From SVTX01 sp045538195 (GTDB taxonomy: Bacteria; Bacillota; Clostridia; Oscillospirales; CAG-272), in assembly GCA_045538195.1 (NCBI GenBank), contig JAZSRA010000084.1, positions 1-45,398 on the forward strand: a stretch of 45,398 nt of DNA, read 5' to 3'. Both the position numbers and the translations under genes were made by a program. The notes under the pieces were generated by a model. The model saw nothing but the letters and a program-made list of their open reading frames with translations, was not told the origin of the DNA and searched no databases. Of this stretch, positions 1 to 7,905 are shown in pieces; the stretch's first letter is position 1, and every line of letters starts with the position of its first letter.

Positions 1-2
1 AA

Positions 3-194
3 CACGCCATGCGTTATACATCTTACCGCGGCCTCGCCCAAGTCTCTAATTGGGTAAGGCTTAAATTTGCTGCCATGAATCTCAAAAAATTTGCTAAAAG
101 AAAGTGGAGAGATAACCATCCCTCCGATTTCTTTGCTTTTATATCGCTTTTTTACTTCAAATACACCAAAACGCCCACCTTCGCTCTCGCGTAA
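3..194 (+). CDS. IS transposase, C-terminal fragment (open to left edge)
   Basis: This frame is open to the left edge and ends with TAA at 192-194. It encodes about 63 residues including YRGLAQVSNWVRLKFAAMNL, which resembles the C-terminus of DDE transposases of the IS1182/IS5-like group (DDE_Tnp_1_6 type), where a YRGL...LKFAAMNLKK stretch closes the catalytic domain. It is only the 3' end of the gene, so intactness and exact IS family cannot be judged. The basic segment after it (KKFAKRKWRD) also fits. The match rests on memory of the family pattern, not on a search. An alternative is an unrelated chance ORF, but the motif makes that unlikely. Confidence 0.68.
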   Translation, partial: HAMRYTSYRGLAQVSNWVRLKFAAMNLKKFAKRKWRDNHPSDFFAFISLFYFKYTKTPTFALA

Positions 195-211
195 TGGGCG
201 TTTTTCGACAG
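168..211 (+). terminator. Hairpin overlapping transposase stop; terminator and possible IS end
   Basis: AAAACGCCCA (168-177) pairs with TGGGCGTTTT (195-204) and is followed by T residues, which gives a rho-independent terminator for the transposase fragment. The stop codon lies in the loop. The sequence at 196-211, GGGCGTTTTTCGACAG, could be the right terminal inverted repeat of the IS. The other end lies outside the window, so the repeat assignment is inference. Confidence 0.5.
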
Positions 212-214
212 ACT

Positions 215-241
215 GACGGGAATCAGCATTGCTGATTCCCG
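215..241. terminator. Terminator-like hairpin at the end of the BofC-like gene
   Basis: ACGGGAATCAGCA and TGCTGATTCCCGT form a 13-bp inverted repeat with almost no spacer. The stop codon of the minus-strand gene (223-225) lies inside it. On the plus strand it is followed by a short T-rich run. It probably separates the IS remnant from the BofC-like gene. Confidence 0.5.
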
Positions 242-693
242 TATTTTATACAACCAAGCTCATATAAAAGCGTGTCAAGCTCTTTGTCGCTATTTACCTT
301 TATTCCAATCGAGAGATCCTGTCTGTCGGAGGCGGGAAGTGATGCAATAACGATGTTTTTTTCGTAAACAAGCAGATTTTCCTCGTTATATACTCCCACC
401 ATGCCGTTGTGATCCTTAACAGTATAGCGTGTTTCTATTTCATGATCTTGCGACTGAATATCGTCTTGTTCAGAATAAACCGAGTTGTTTATAGCCGTGT
501 TCTGTGATTTTAACTGTCTTGTTAACGTATTTGTGACAGTGCGAAGATCAAATATTCTGTTTTTGAGATCGTTTATGCTTGACCTCATTTTATTATACGA
601 TTCTTTAGCTTTGTAATTGGAATATGCGCTAAGGAGGGAGGCTGAAAGCAACGCCGTTGCAGTAGCAAACCGAGCCATTTTTGCAAATCTCAT
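223..693 (-). CDS. BofC C-terminal domain-like protein
   Basis: 156 aa. An N-terminal hydrophobic segment (about residues 8-24) may be a signal anchor. A probable coiled-coil follows (about 30-70). The C-terminal part (about 88-150) contains YTVKDHNGMVGVYNEEN, then IASLPASDRQDLSIGI and an EL.TLL motif. This order (vkeh.G.vaVy ... LP..D...L..GI.v.s..EL..LL) is typical of the BofC C-terminal domain. In Bacillus, BofC acts in the forespore intermembrane space and restrains SpoIVB-dependent pro-sigma-K processing; proteins with only the C-terminal domain are common in Clostridia and their role is less clear. The start is supported by AGAGGT eight bases before ATG. It stands alone, divergent from the PBP gene. 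Confidence 0.62.
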   Translation of the reverse strand: MRFAKMARFATATALLSASLLSAYSNYKAKESYNKMRSSINDLKNRIFDLRTVTNTLTRQLKSQNTAINNSVYSEQDDIQSQDHEIETRYTVKDHNGMVGVYNEENLLVYEKNIVIASLPASDRQDLSIGIKVNSDKELDTLLYELGCIKYGNQQC

Positions 694-816
694 CTATATA
701 TACCTCTGCTTATCATAAAAATTAAAAATTACACTCGTATTTTTTGCAGCTTTAACCGATATAATTCGTATTTTGCGGAAAAATATATTTGCAGAAGCGG
801 CGGAGGGGAAATAAAA

Positions 817-2871
817 ATGAAACGTTTTTTGAAATTTTTACTTATTGCTATAATAGTTGTGTCGTTGGCATTAACCGCCGTAATATCGATCGGAGCGGCT
901 TATTTGTCTCGGTATTCAGGCAGCAGAGTTAATGATGAGCTGCTAAAAACCGATCCCTATTCGGGCAAAACCGAATTTTATTGCTTTGATTTTGATGAAG
1001 CTAACGGTAAATGCGCTGTGCCGATAAAAATAGAAGGGGCTTATCTTGATAACGGCATTAAATATAAATATACGTCCTTCGGAGAGCTTCCCGACGATCT
1101 TATCAACGCCTTCATCGCTATTGAGGACAAACGATTTTACGAACATAGCGGGATCGATGTGCTTCGTAGTGGAAAGGCGGTTGTAAGCTACGTTTGGGGA
1201 GACGGAGGCTTTGGCGGATCCACTATAACTCAGCAGCTTGTTAAAAACATTACGGGACGAAATGAGATAACGGTTGATCGCAAGATTTTGGAAGCTTTTT
1301 CCGCCTTAAGGCTTGAACAAGATCTGGACAAGAGCGAAATATTGGAGCAATATCTGAACGTCATCAATCTATCAGAGGGTTGCAGAGGAGTTGGCGCGGC
1401 GGCAGAGCTTTTTTATTCAAAGCAAGTAAAAGATTTGAATCTTTCCGAATCTGCCACGATAGCCGCTATTACCAATAATCCGTCACTTTATGATCCGATA
1501 AAGCATCCGGAAAACAATATAAAGAGACGAAATACCGTTCTTAAGTGTATGTACGAGCAAAATTATATTACTCAAGACGAATATGAAGATGCGGTTAGTC
1601 AACCGATAAATCTTGATATTTCGGTGGACGGTAATAAGAAAATAAATTCTTGGTATATTGATATGGTTACGGAGGATGTGATAAACGATCTTTGCGCCAA
1701 ATACGGACTAACTTCAAGTGCTGCTTCTTTGATGCTTTACAGAGGCGGTTTCAAGATATACACCGCTATGGATGCAGAGATACAGAAAACAGTTGAAGGG
1801 TATTATTCGGACGAATATAATTTTCCTGTTGACGATCAAGGAAATATGGCTCAATCGTCAATGATCGTTATTGACCCGTATACGGGAGATATACTTGGTG
1901 TCGCGGGAGCCATAGGCGAAAAAAGGGGAAACCGCCTGCAAAGCTTTGCAACAAACACCAAGCGTCCTCCCGGTTCAACGATCAAACCGCTTTCCGTATA
2001 TGCGCCCGCCATTGATAAGGGGATTATAAGTTGGTCTTCGCAATTCGATGATTCTCCCGTTGTGGCTGAGAACGATAAGAGTCGCGCATGGCCGCAAAAC
2101 GTTGACAGAAAATACGTAGGGCCTGTTGACGTAAAATACGCGATAGAGCATTCGTTGAACACTGTTGCGGTAAAGGTCCTTGACCTTGTGGGAGCTGAGA
2201 AATCTATGAATTTTTTGAAAAATAAGCTGTTGCTATCAAACCTCGATGAAAAGCTTGATATAGGACCTGCATCTTTAGCTTTGGGGCAGCCGACCAATGG
2301 CGTGACGCTTCGTGAGTTAACAGCGGCGTATTCGATTTTTCAAGAAGGAATTATGAGCAATACACGCTCATATTACAAGGTTACCGATGCCGCAGGACGG
2401 ATAATTCTTGATAACATGACACAACAGGAGGCGGTGATTTCAAGAGAGAGCGCCGCAATAATGACGAAGCTTCTTCAAACGGTAGTGGATTCGGGAACCG
2501 CATCCGGAAAGATAACTCTTGATAATAAAGTTGAGGTGGCAGGTAAATCCGGCACCTCCGGAAACAACTGCGACAGATTTTTCATAGGATATACCCCGGA
2601 GATACTTGCGGGAGTATGGTTTGGATACGAATATCCTAAAAATCTTGAGGTGTTTGGCGGAAATCTGTCGGTCTATATTTGGGATGATGTTGTAAGTGAG
2701 ATATACGGAAATTCCAAGCGATACGGAAAAACGAACTTTGCCGTTCCCGATACGGTTCAAAAGCTGACCTACAAAAAGCCAAACACCGTCAAAAAAGACG
2801 GCGATGAGGAATTGAAGGAATACACCTTTGATGACGGGTGGTTTAATATTAAATTTCATAAAGATGAATGA
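817..2871 (+). CDS. Class A penicillin-binding protein (transglycosylase/transpeptidase)
   Basis: 684 aa. A bifunctional peptidoglycan synthase that polymerises lipid II and cross-links stem peptides outside the membrane. It has an N-terminal membrane anchor (about 5-30), a GT51 domain with the catalytic EDKRF (103-107) and the GGSTITQQL motif, and a transpeptidase domain with STIK (387-390, catalytic Ser), SLN (446-448) and KSGTSG (577-582). All three transpeptidase motifs are present, so it should be active. Length is normal for PBP1a/1b-like proteins; no C-terminal PASTA or fibronectin domain is seen. It starts at ATG behind GGAGGGGAA. A terminator follows directly, then a TspO-like gene. 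Confidence 0.93.
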   Translation: MKRFLKFLLIAIIVVSLALTAVISIGAAYLSRYSGSRVNDELLKTDPYSGKTEFYCFDFDEANGKCAVPIKIEGAYLDNGIKYKYTSFGELPDDLINAFIAIEDKRFYEHSGIDVLRSGKAVVSYVWGDGGFGGSTITQQLVKNITGRNEITVDRKILEAFSALRLEQDLDKSEILEQYLNVINLSEGCRGVGAAAELFYSKQVKDLNLSESATIAAITNNPSLYDPIKHPENNIKRRNTVLKCMYEQNYITQDEYEDAVSQPINLDISVDGNKKINSWYIDMVTEDVINDLCAKYGLTSSAASLMLYRGGFKIYTAMDAEIQKTVEGYYSDEYNFPVDDQGNMAQSSMIVIDPYTGDILGVAGAIGEKRGNRLQSFATNTKRPPGSTIKPLSVYAPAIDKGIISWSSQFDDSPVVAENDKSRAWPQNVDRKYVGPVDVKYAIEHSLNTVAVKVLDLVGAEKSMNFLKNKLLLSNLDEKLDIGPASLALGQPTNGVTLRELTAAYSIFQEGIMSNTRSYYKVTDAAGRIILDNMTQQEAVISRESAAIMTKLLQTVVDSGTASGKITLDNKVEVAGKSGTSGNNCDRFFIGYTPEILAGVWFGYEYPKNLEVFGGNLSVYIWDDVVSEIYGNSKRYGKTNFAVPDTVQKLTYKKPNTVKKDGDEELKEYTFDDGWFNIKFHKDE

Positions 2872-2880
2872 TACTTCATA

Positions 2881-2912
2881 AACTGTGTTAAGAACCGTTA
2901 ACACAGTTTTTT
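2881..2912 (+). terminator. Terminator after the PBP gene
   Basis: AACTGTGTTAA (2881-2891) pairs with TTAACACAGTT (2898-2908), followed by a T run to 2912. The ribosome site GAGGTG of the next gene starts immediately after it (2913), so any read-through would act as a leader for that gene. Confidence 0.85.
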
Positions 2913-2922
2913 GAGGTGCGAT

Positions 2923-3423
2923 ATGTCTGTTAAAGCAAAAAACAATAATATTTCCTTAATAATGGGCTGCATTTTTGCCGTTATCGGTATAGCCGTTATA
3001 TTTACGTCGGGGAGTCCTTTTGATCTGATGCATAAAATAGGCATGCATCAGATCATGCCCCCGATATGGTTGTGGTGCTTGTCTACAGTAATTTTTGATT
3101 TTTTGGTAGGCTTTGCGCTCGGAATGGTCTGTGGGGAGATCTTTGCCAAGCATGCTTGCAGAGAAAGGGAAGTAAGTGCTTATCAGGGGTGCATATTTTT
3201 TATTGCGTCATTTTTGATGTTTTTGGCTCATTATCCAATGCTTTTCGTGGCGGAAAGATTAGTATTGGCGCTCTTAATTGCTATCGCATCCCTTGCATGC
3301 GCGGGAATCTGCTTTGTGTTTTGGACAAAAATCTCGCCGATTTCAGCAATAATAATAGGAGCCTATGTGCTTTGGCTTGCATACTTATCGTTTATAAACG
3401 GATACATTATATTGAGTATATAA
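2923..3423 (+). CDS. TspO/MBR-like membrane protein
   Basis: 166 aa and very hydrophobic, with about five predicted transmembrane helices. The arrangement resembles TspO/MBR (tryptophan-rich sensory protein): a PPIWLWCLSTVIFDFLVG helix like the family's vFg.vW.ilY helix, and a last helix with LWLAYLSFINGYIIL like the family's W..fA..LN..i. It has fewer Trp residues than typical TspO. Family members bind tetrapyrroles or other hydrophobic ligands; the substrate here is unknown. The ATG at 2923 is chosen over an upstream TTG because GAGGTG lies at 2913-2918. It abuts the terminator of the PBP gene, so it may be expressed mainly by read-through. Confidence 0.55.
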   Translation: MSVKAKNNNISLIMGCIFAVIGIAVIFTSGSPFDLMHKIGMHQIMPPIWLWCLSTVIFDFLVGFALGMVCGEIFAKHACREREVSAYQGCIFFIASFLMFLAHYPMLFVAERLVLALLIAIASLACAGICFVFWTKISPISAIIIGAYVLWLAYLSFINGYIILSI

Positions 3424-3447
3424 ATAACAAATTTTGCAAAATATCTA

Positions 3448-3476
3448 TTGACAAACTCTGAAAAGTATAGTATAAT
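3448..3476 (+). promoter_or_regulatory. Consensus sigma-A promoter for the lipoprotein gene
   Basis: TTGACA at 3448-3453, a 17-base spacer, TATAAT at 3471-3476. Transcription would start about 3483, followed by GGAGG at 3502-3506. Confidence 0.88.
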
Positions 3477-3514
3477 TTATTTTAGTTATTAATACCTTTT
3501 TGGAGGAAAGTTTG

Positions 3515-4000
3515 ATGAAGGCTTTTAGAATTTTGTCAGTAGTTCTCGTTTGCGTTATGCTGAGTTGCTTGTTTGTTGCTTGTGACGAGGCGGATCTTAG
3601 TCAGATCGTGTTGCCCGAGAGAGACTTTTATGATATGACGGTTTCGTTCCAGGTCGCAAATGATAAGGGTGAAATTATTATTGACGCCAAAGATTATAAC
3701 TATAAGGGACATGAGACTCCCACTATCCTCAATATCCTTAGTGACTATCTCGCAATTGAGGTTAATATGAAGTGTGTTATACAGGATAACACCTTGGTTC
3801 AGATCGGAACGTCATCATTCTGCAAAGCCAGCATTGACAAAGGTGACTATTGGGCGTTTGCCAACGGCATAGGTCACAACGTTGCAGCTTTAATTGAGGA
3901 CGATAAGCTCCAGAACAAGACCTTTGTAAACGACCAGAGAATGAGCGAATATATTGTCGAAAACGGCGGTGCTTTTACTATTGTTCTCATAAGAGGTTGA
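3515..4000 (+). CDS. Putative lipoprotein, DUF4430-like
   Basis: 161 aa. A lipoprotein signal peptide ends in the lipobox LFVAC (Cys about residue 23), so the protein should be tethered to the outer face of the membrane. The mature part has T-x-L-N-I-L near the middle and a WAFANG motif further on, reminiscent of the DUF4430/intrinsic-factor-like C-terminal fold found in clostridial surface proteins, but the match is weak. The start is ATG 3515, eight bases after GGAGG; the in-frame TTG at 3500 overlaps that ribosome site. It is monocistronic, with its own promoter and terminator. A function is not assigned. Confidence 0.75.
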   Translation: MKAFRILSVVLVCVMLSCLFVACDEADLSQIVLPERDFYDMTVSFQVANDKGEIIIDAKDYNYKGHETPTILNILSDYLAIEVNMKCVIQDNTLVQIGTSSFCKASIDKGDYWAFANGIGHNVAALIEDDKLQNKTFVNDQRMSEYIVENGGAFTIVLIRG

Positions 4001-4011
4001 TTCAGACAATT

Positions 4012-4047
4012 AAACCTACTTTCCTCTAAAGGAAGGTAGGTTTATTG
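4012..4047 (+). terminator. Terminator after the lipoprotein gene
   Basis: AAACCTACTTTCC (4012-4024) pairs with GGAAGGTAGGTTT (4031-4043) with one wobble, followed by a T-rich run. Confidence 0.8.
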
Positions 4048-4082
4048 TTTATTAAAATTATTAAAATCAAGGAAGTTTGTTT

Positions 4083-4664
4083 ATGCTTATTTCAATTACC
4101 GGTAAATTAGGGAGCGGAAAATCCACGGTCTGCAACATTTTAAAAGAAAAATACGGATATCAGATATTTAGTACGGGTACGATAAACCGTGAGTTTGCCA
4201 GAAGTCTTGGCATTACTACGCTTGAGCTTAACGAAAGGCTTAAGGAGGATCCTTCTCTCGATAAGGAGATAGACGGAACAGTCACAAGGCTTTCCGTTGA
4301 AAAGAAGGACGAAAAGCTTATATTTGATTCAAGAATGGCTTGGCATTTTGCTAAGGACACGTTTAAGGTATTTCTTACTATCGATCCTATGGAGGCAGCT
4401 TGCCGCGTTATGAAAAATCAACGAGGCGCCGAGGAGCATTATGAAAACATCGAGGACGCATGTCAGGGACTTCTTAAAAGAGGAAACGTTGAAAGAGAGC
4501 GTTTTATTCAGATATACGGCGTCGATTATTTTGACCATAATAACTACAACCTCATCGTCGATACAACTTCCCGCACCCCCGATCAAATAGTTAGCATAAT
4601 AATGGAGAATTATGAAAGCTACTGTACTTCTGCCGAGACTTTTGTTTCTCCGAAGGAAATGTGA
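4083..4664 (+). CDS. Cytidylate kinase-like P-loop NTPase
   Basis: 193 aa from the ATG at 4083, chosen because AAGGAAG lies at 4069-4075; a TTG two codons earlier is less likely. The Walker A motif GKLGSGKST sits near residues 7-15. FSTGTINREFA resembles the CMP/AMP-binding start of cytidylate kinase, and FDSRMAWHF plus KVFLTIDP fit the cytidylate-kinase-like family (Cytidylate_kin2). Canonical Cmk is somewhat longer. Members phosphorylate nucleoside monophosphates or small metabolites; the substrate cannot be read from sequence. It is bounded by terminators on both sides, so it is probably monocistronic. Confidence 0.75.
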   Translation: MLISITGKLGSGKSTVCNILKEKYGYQIFSTGTINREFARSLGITTLELNERLKEDPSLDKEIDGTVTRLSVEKKDEKLIFDSRMAWHFAKDTFKVFLTIDPMEAACRVMKNQRGAEEHYENIEDACQGLLKRGNVERERFIQIYGVDYFDHNNYNLIVDTTSRTPDQIVSIIMENYESYCTSAETFVSPKEM

Positions 4665-4690
4665 TGTTTGAAAGATTATGAAATTATAAA

Positions 4691-4717
4691 AAAATCCGAC
4701 GTGCAGTCGGATTTTTT
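4691..4717. terminator. Bidirectional terminator between convergent genes
   Basis: AAAATCCGAC (4691-4700) and GTCGGATTTT (4706-4715) with loop GTGCA, flanked by A and T runs. It can end both the kinase-like gene (plus) and the flavodoxin-like gene (minus). Confidence 0.88.
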
Positions 4718-4727
4718 TATGTAAAAA

Positions 4728-5150
4728 TTATTTAAGATCTGCTTTGACCTTTTCAACCCAAGCAAGGATAGCGGTCTTTTCTTCTTCGGATACTTTGGAG
4801 TCAAAGAGACCGATCTTGATCTTCATTACGTCTTCGATAACGTTGGTGCCTGCCTCGCGGAGCAGCTCTTTGGTCTTTTCAACACACTCGTCGTCACCTG
4901 CGGCGAGGATAGCGACGTTCTGCGCTCTTGCCTTGGTAAGCTCTCTTACGTAAAGTCTGTAATCGTCGGGAAGCTTGCCCTTAACGTTTGTAGCCAGAAT
5001 TACTATTCTTTCTCTGTCGCAGGGATATGCGGAAGGTATACGGTCAACTGCGTTTACGCTGAGGTCGTATTCAGCTTTGATCATATTTCCGATAGCCGTA
5101 AGCTTTTTCTTGCTCTCAGGGTAACAGAGAACTCTCATTTTGATTGCCAT
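4728..5150 (-). CDS. Flavodoxin-like fold protein without FMN loop
   Basis: 140 aa, no signal peptide. Alternating beta/alpha segments and the stretch DRIPSAYPCDRERIVILAT resemble flavodoxin-family proteins of Clostridia. The phosphate-binding loop expected after strand 1 (T/S-x-TGNT) is replaced by YPESKKKLTA, so FMN binding is doubtful. The start is ATG 5150 because GGAGG lies eight bases upstream; an in-frame TTG at 5165 overlaps that site. It has its own consensus promoter and terminator, so it is monocistronic. The function is unknown; this is a fold-level call only. Confidence 0.6.
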   Translation of the reverse strand: MAIKMRVLCYPESKKKLTAIGNMIKAEYDLSVNAVDRIPSAYPCDRERIVILATNVKGKLPDDYRLYVRELTKARAQNVAILAAGDDECVEKTKELLREAGTNVIEDVMKIKIGLFDSKVSEEEKTAILAWVEKVKADLK

Positions 5151-5196
5151 AATTTTTTCCTCCAAATAAATAACGGTTATTTTATTTTACATTTTT

Positions 5197-5225
5197 ATTT
5201 TATCATAAAACATTATAAAAATCAA
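5197..5225 (-). promoter_or_regulatory. Sigma-A promoter for the flavodoxin-like gene
   Basis: On the minus strand TTGATT (5225-5220), a 17-base spacer, TAAAAT (5202-5197). It lies about 50 bases upstream of the ATG. Confidence 0.7.
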
Positions 5226-5305
5226 ACGTTTTACTTAAAAAAACTAACTTTCGTTCATTTGAACATAATTTGAACGGTAATTTGTATAATAATGACAATA
5301 AAAAA

Positions 5306-6031
5306 TCACTTAAATTCGATTAAATACCTGTCATAAACCTTGTTTCGCATAATTCGGTAATTGCTACCTGGGTCCTGTCCAAACAAGCTACTGTTTTTCA
5401 GCGCGGTAACAAGATATTCGGGGTTCAGATTTTCGGTGCTTCCCGCTGAAAGTATGGCGTTTACAGTCATAGAGCCGTCCTTTGATGAAAAGGATATTTT
5501 TTTAATAAACGCGGTAATATCCACCTCTTTTTCGCCCGATTTGGATTTTTTTATCATCATTATCGGGGACGAGAAAAGCTCTGCCGCGTTTTTTTCTGTC
5601 TCGACGCTTATTTCCGACGAGTGCAAGGTGATAGTGTAGTCAGCGTATGCAATATCCGCAAATTTTGTGGTCGGATAATAGGCTTCAAGCACGTACATTT
5701 CGTCAGTAAGCTGTTCGTTGAGTTGATTTTTGATCGCGTCAAGCTCGATCTTGCGCTCTATTTTAAGATCTGCCATTTCGCACATGCTCTCGGTTCCAAC
5801 CGAAAGGGGAACGCCGAAAACAAGCTTTGCGTGAGGATTGAATCCCTTTGTATACCACATAGGTATCCCTGCTCTTACGAGAACTCGGTGAAACGTGCTC
5901 TGAAGATCAAGGTGGGAGATGAATTGCAGATTTCCGACCTTGCAGAACTTAATTCTTACGGTTTCGGGAGTTTCAAGCATAGGTAGGGAGAGCTTTTTTG
6001 CACCGGGAATTATTTCTTTTTCGGACAACAC
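5306..6031 (-). CDS. TIGR03936 family radical-SAM-linked protein (DUF2344)
   Basis: 241 aa. The N-terminal part has VRIKFCKVGNLQFISHLDLQ, then RAGIPMWYTKGFNPHAKLVF and GVPLSVGTESMCEMADL, which are hallmarks of the radical-SAM-linked family TIGR03936. Members are encoded beside, or fused to, the TIGR03960 B12-binding radical-SAM protein; an RNA or ribosome-related role is suspected but the reaction is not established. The GTG start lies seven bases after GGAGGTG and overlaps the end of the upstream TIGR03960 gene by 22 bases, which implies translational coupling. Confidence 0.88.
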   Translation of the reverse strand: MLSEKEIIPGAKKLSLPMLETPETVRIKFCKVGNLQFISHLDLQSTFHRVLVRAGIPMWYTKGFNPHAKLVFGVPLSVGTESMCEMADLKIERKIELDAIKNQLNEQLTDEMYVLEAYYPTTKFADIAYADYTITLHSSEISVETEKNAAELFSSPIMMIKKSKSGEKEVDITAFIKKISFSSKDGSMTVNAILSAGSTENLNPEYLVTALKNSSLFGQDPGSNYRIMRNKVYDRYLIEFK

Positions 6032-7866
6032 GATCTCTCACCTCCAAGTCTGTTAGCCCCGCAGCCGGAGCATTTTTCGCGACAGTTGGGAGTGGTTGTT
6101 CCCTCGTGTGCCTTTTTACTTTCTTTTATGAGAAATTCCTTGGTTACACCGCAATCGATAATATCCCAAGGTAACACCTCATCGTAGGAATACTGTCTGT
6201 TGGCGTAAAACGCGGGATCTATGCCCGATCGCTCAAATACGCTTATCCACTTATCATAATCAAAAAATTCGCTCCAGGCGTCAAATTTAAAGCCCTCGCG
6301 GCAAGCTAATTCAAGGGCGGGAGCAAGTCTTCTGTCTCCGCGCGCAAGAACAGCCTCTATACGGCATATCTCTGCCTCGTGGTGCTGATATTTTATTTTT
6401 CTGTCGGTAACGCATTTGCCCACAAATTCCTGCTTCTCCTTGATGACGTCAAGTGTGTCCTGCGGTTCCCATTGGAATGGGGTAAAGGGCTTGGGAATAA
6501 AAGGCGAAACGCTGAAGGTCACTTGAGGAGATTTTGCACGGTTTCTGTTAGGATTGGCGTAAAACGCTTCGATAACCTTTTTTGCAAGTGCGGGAATGCC
6601 TTCAAGATCCTCGTAGGTCTCGGTGGGAAGTCCCTGCATAAAGTAAAGCTTGACCTGCGTCTTGCCTGCATCGAATGCCACATTGACCGCCCTCATAAGA
6701 TCATCCTCAAGGACGTTCTTGTTAATAACGTCACGAAGCCTTTGCGTACCTGCCTCGGGAGCAAAGGTAAGAGAGGAGGATCTGACCGATGCGACCTTTT
6801 CCATCAATTCCTTGGTAAAGCTATCGACACGCAGAGACGGCAGGGAAAAGCTGACCATATTCTCCTGTGTCCAATCGAGAAGCTTGTCTGTTAACTCGGG
6901 AAGTCCTGTATAATCGCTGATAGACAGGGAAGCCAGCGAGATCTCCTCGTATCCCGTGTTTTCAAAAATGCACTTTGCTTGTTCGTTCAAGATGTCTGGG
7001 GACTTTTCTCTGACGGGACGATAAATAATACCAGCTTGACAGAATCGACATCCGCGGATACATCCTCTGAATACCTCAAGCATTATTCTATCGTGAACGA
7101 CCTCGGTGTAAGGCATTATAGCGTAATCTGGGAAAGGAGCCTTGTCAAGGTCTTCAATGATACGCTTGGTAATCTTGGTGGGAATATCGCTGTAAATAGG
7201 CGTGTAGGCTTTAATAGTTCCGTCATCGTTATAGGCAACGTCATAAAGAGACGGAACGTAAACGCCGGGGATGGTTTTTGCTGCCTCGTGCAAAAAGTCT
7301 GCCTTAGTGTAGGTCCCATCGTCTTTCATTTTTATGTAGAGCTTTACGATCTCCACAAGCATGCTTTCTCCTTCGCCTATATTGAACAGGTCGAAAAAGT
7401 CGGCAACAGGCTCGGGGTTGTATGCACAAGGACCACCACCGATAACGAGAGGGAATTCTTCGCCTCTGTCGCATGCGCGCAAAGGAATATCCGAAAGCTC
7501 CAACATATTAAGAACATTGGTATAAGACATCTCATATTGGAGGGTAAATCCAAGAAAGTCAAAATCCCGCACAGGGTCCTTGCTTTCATGCGCCCAAAGA
7601 GGAATATTATGCTCTGCCATCTTTTCTTGCATATCCACCCACGGGTCGTACACTCGCTCGCACCAGATGTCCTCCTCACGGTTAAGACAGTCGTACAGTA
7701 TGCGAACACCGAGATTAGACATTCCTATTTCATAGGTGTCGGGAAAAGCAAAGGCAAATCTTGCTTTGACCGTTGATTTATCTTTTATGATCTGTCCGTA
7801 TTCGCCGCCCGAATATCGTCCGGGCTTTGATACTTGCTTTAAAATTGAATAAAAATTATCTTTCAT
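6010..7866 (-). CDS. TIGR03960 family B12-binding-domain radical SAM protein
   Basis: 618 aa. The N-terminal half contains a cobalamin-binding-like domain (TYEIGMSNLGVRILYDCLN region, then GGGPCAYNPEP). The radical-SAM motif is FRGCIRGCRFCQAG with three Cys at about residues 266-273, holding a 4Fe-4S cluster. A C-terminal cysteine cluster (CREKCSGCGANRLGG...CC) may bind a second cluster or zinc. The order and length match TIGR03960. Such proteins are paired with TIGR03936, exactly as here. The start is ATG 7866 behind GGAG. The substrate is unknown; tRNA or rRNA modification is only a guess from the company these genes keep in other genomes. Confidence 0.9.
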   Translation of the reverse strand: MKDNFYSILKQVSKPGRYSGGEYGQIIKDKSTVKARFAFAFPDTYEIGMSNLGVRILYDCLNREEDIWCERVYDPWVDMQEKMAEHNIPLWAHESKDPVRDFDFLGFTLQYEMSYTNVLNMLELSDIPLRACDRGEEFPLVIGGGPCAYNPEPVADFFDLFNIGEGESMLVEIVKLYIKMKDDGTYTKADFLHEAAKTIPGVYVPSLYDVAYNDDGTIKAYTPIYSDIPTKITKRIIEDLDKAPFPDYAIMPYTEVVHDRIMLEVFRGCIRGCRFCQAGIIYRPVREKSPDILNEQAKCIFENTGYEEISLASLSISDYTGLPELTDKLLDWTQENMVSFSLPSLRVDSFTKELMEKVASVRSSSLTFAPEAGTQRLRDVINKNVLEDDLMRAVNVAFDAGKTQVKLYFMQGLPTETYEDLEGIPALAKKVIEAFYANPNRNRAKSPQVTFSVSPFIPKPFTPFQWEPQDTLDVIKEKQEFVGKCVTDRKIKYQHHEAEICRIEAVLARGDRRLAPALELACREGFKFDAWSEFFDYDKWISVFERSGIDPAFYANRQYSYDEVLPWDIIDCGVTKEFLIKESKKAHEGTTTPNCREKCSGCGANRLGGERSCCPKKK

Positions 7867-7905
7867 TTAAGAGTTGCTCCATTATTACAACTATGTTGCA
7901 ATAGT

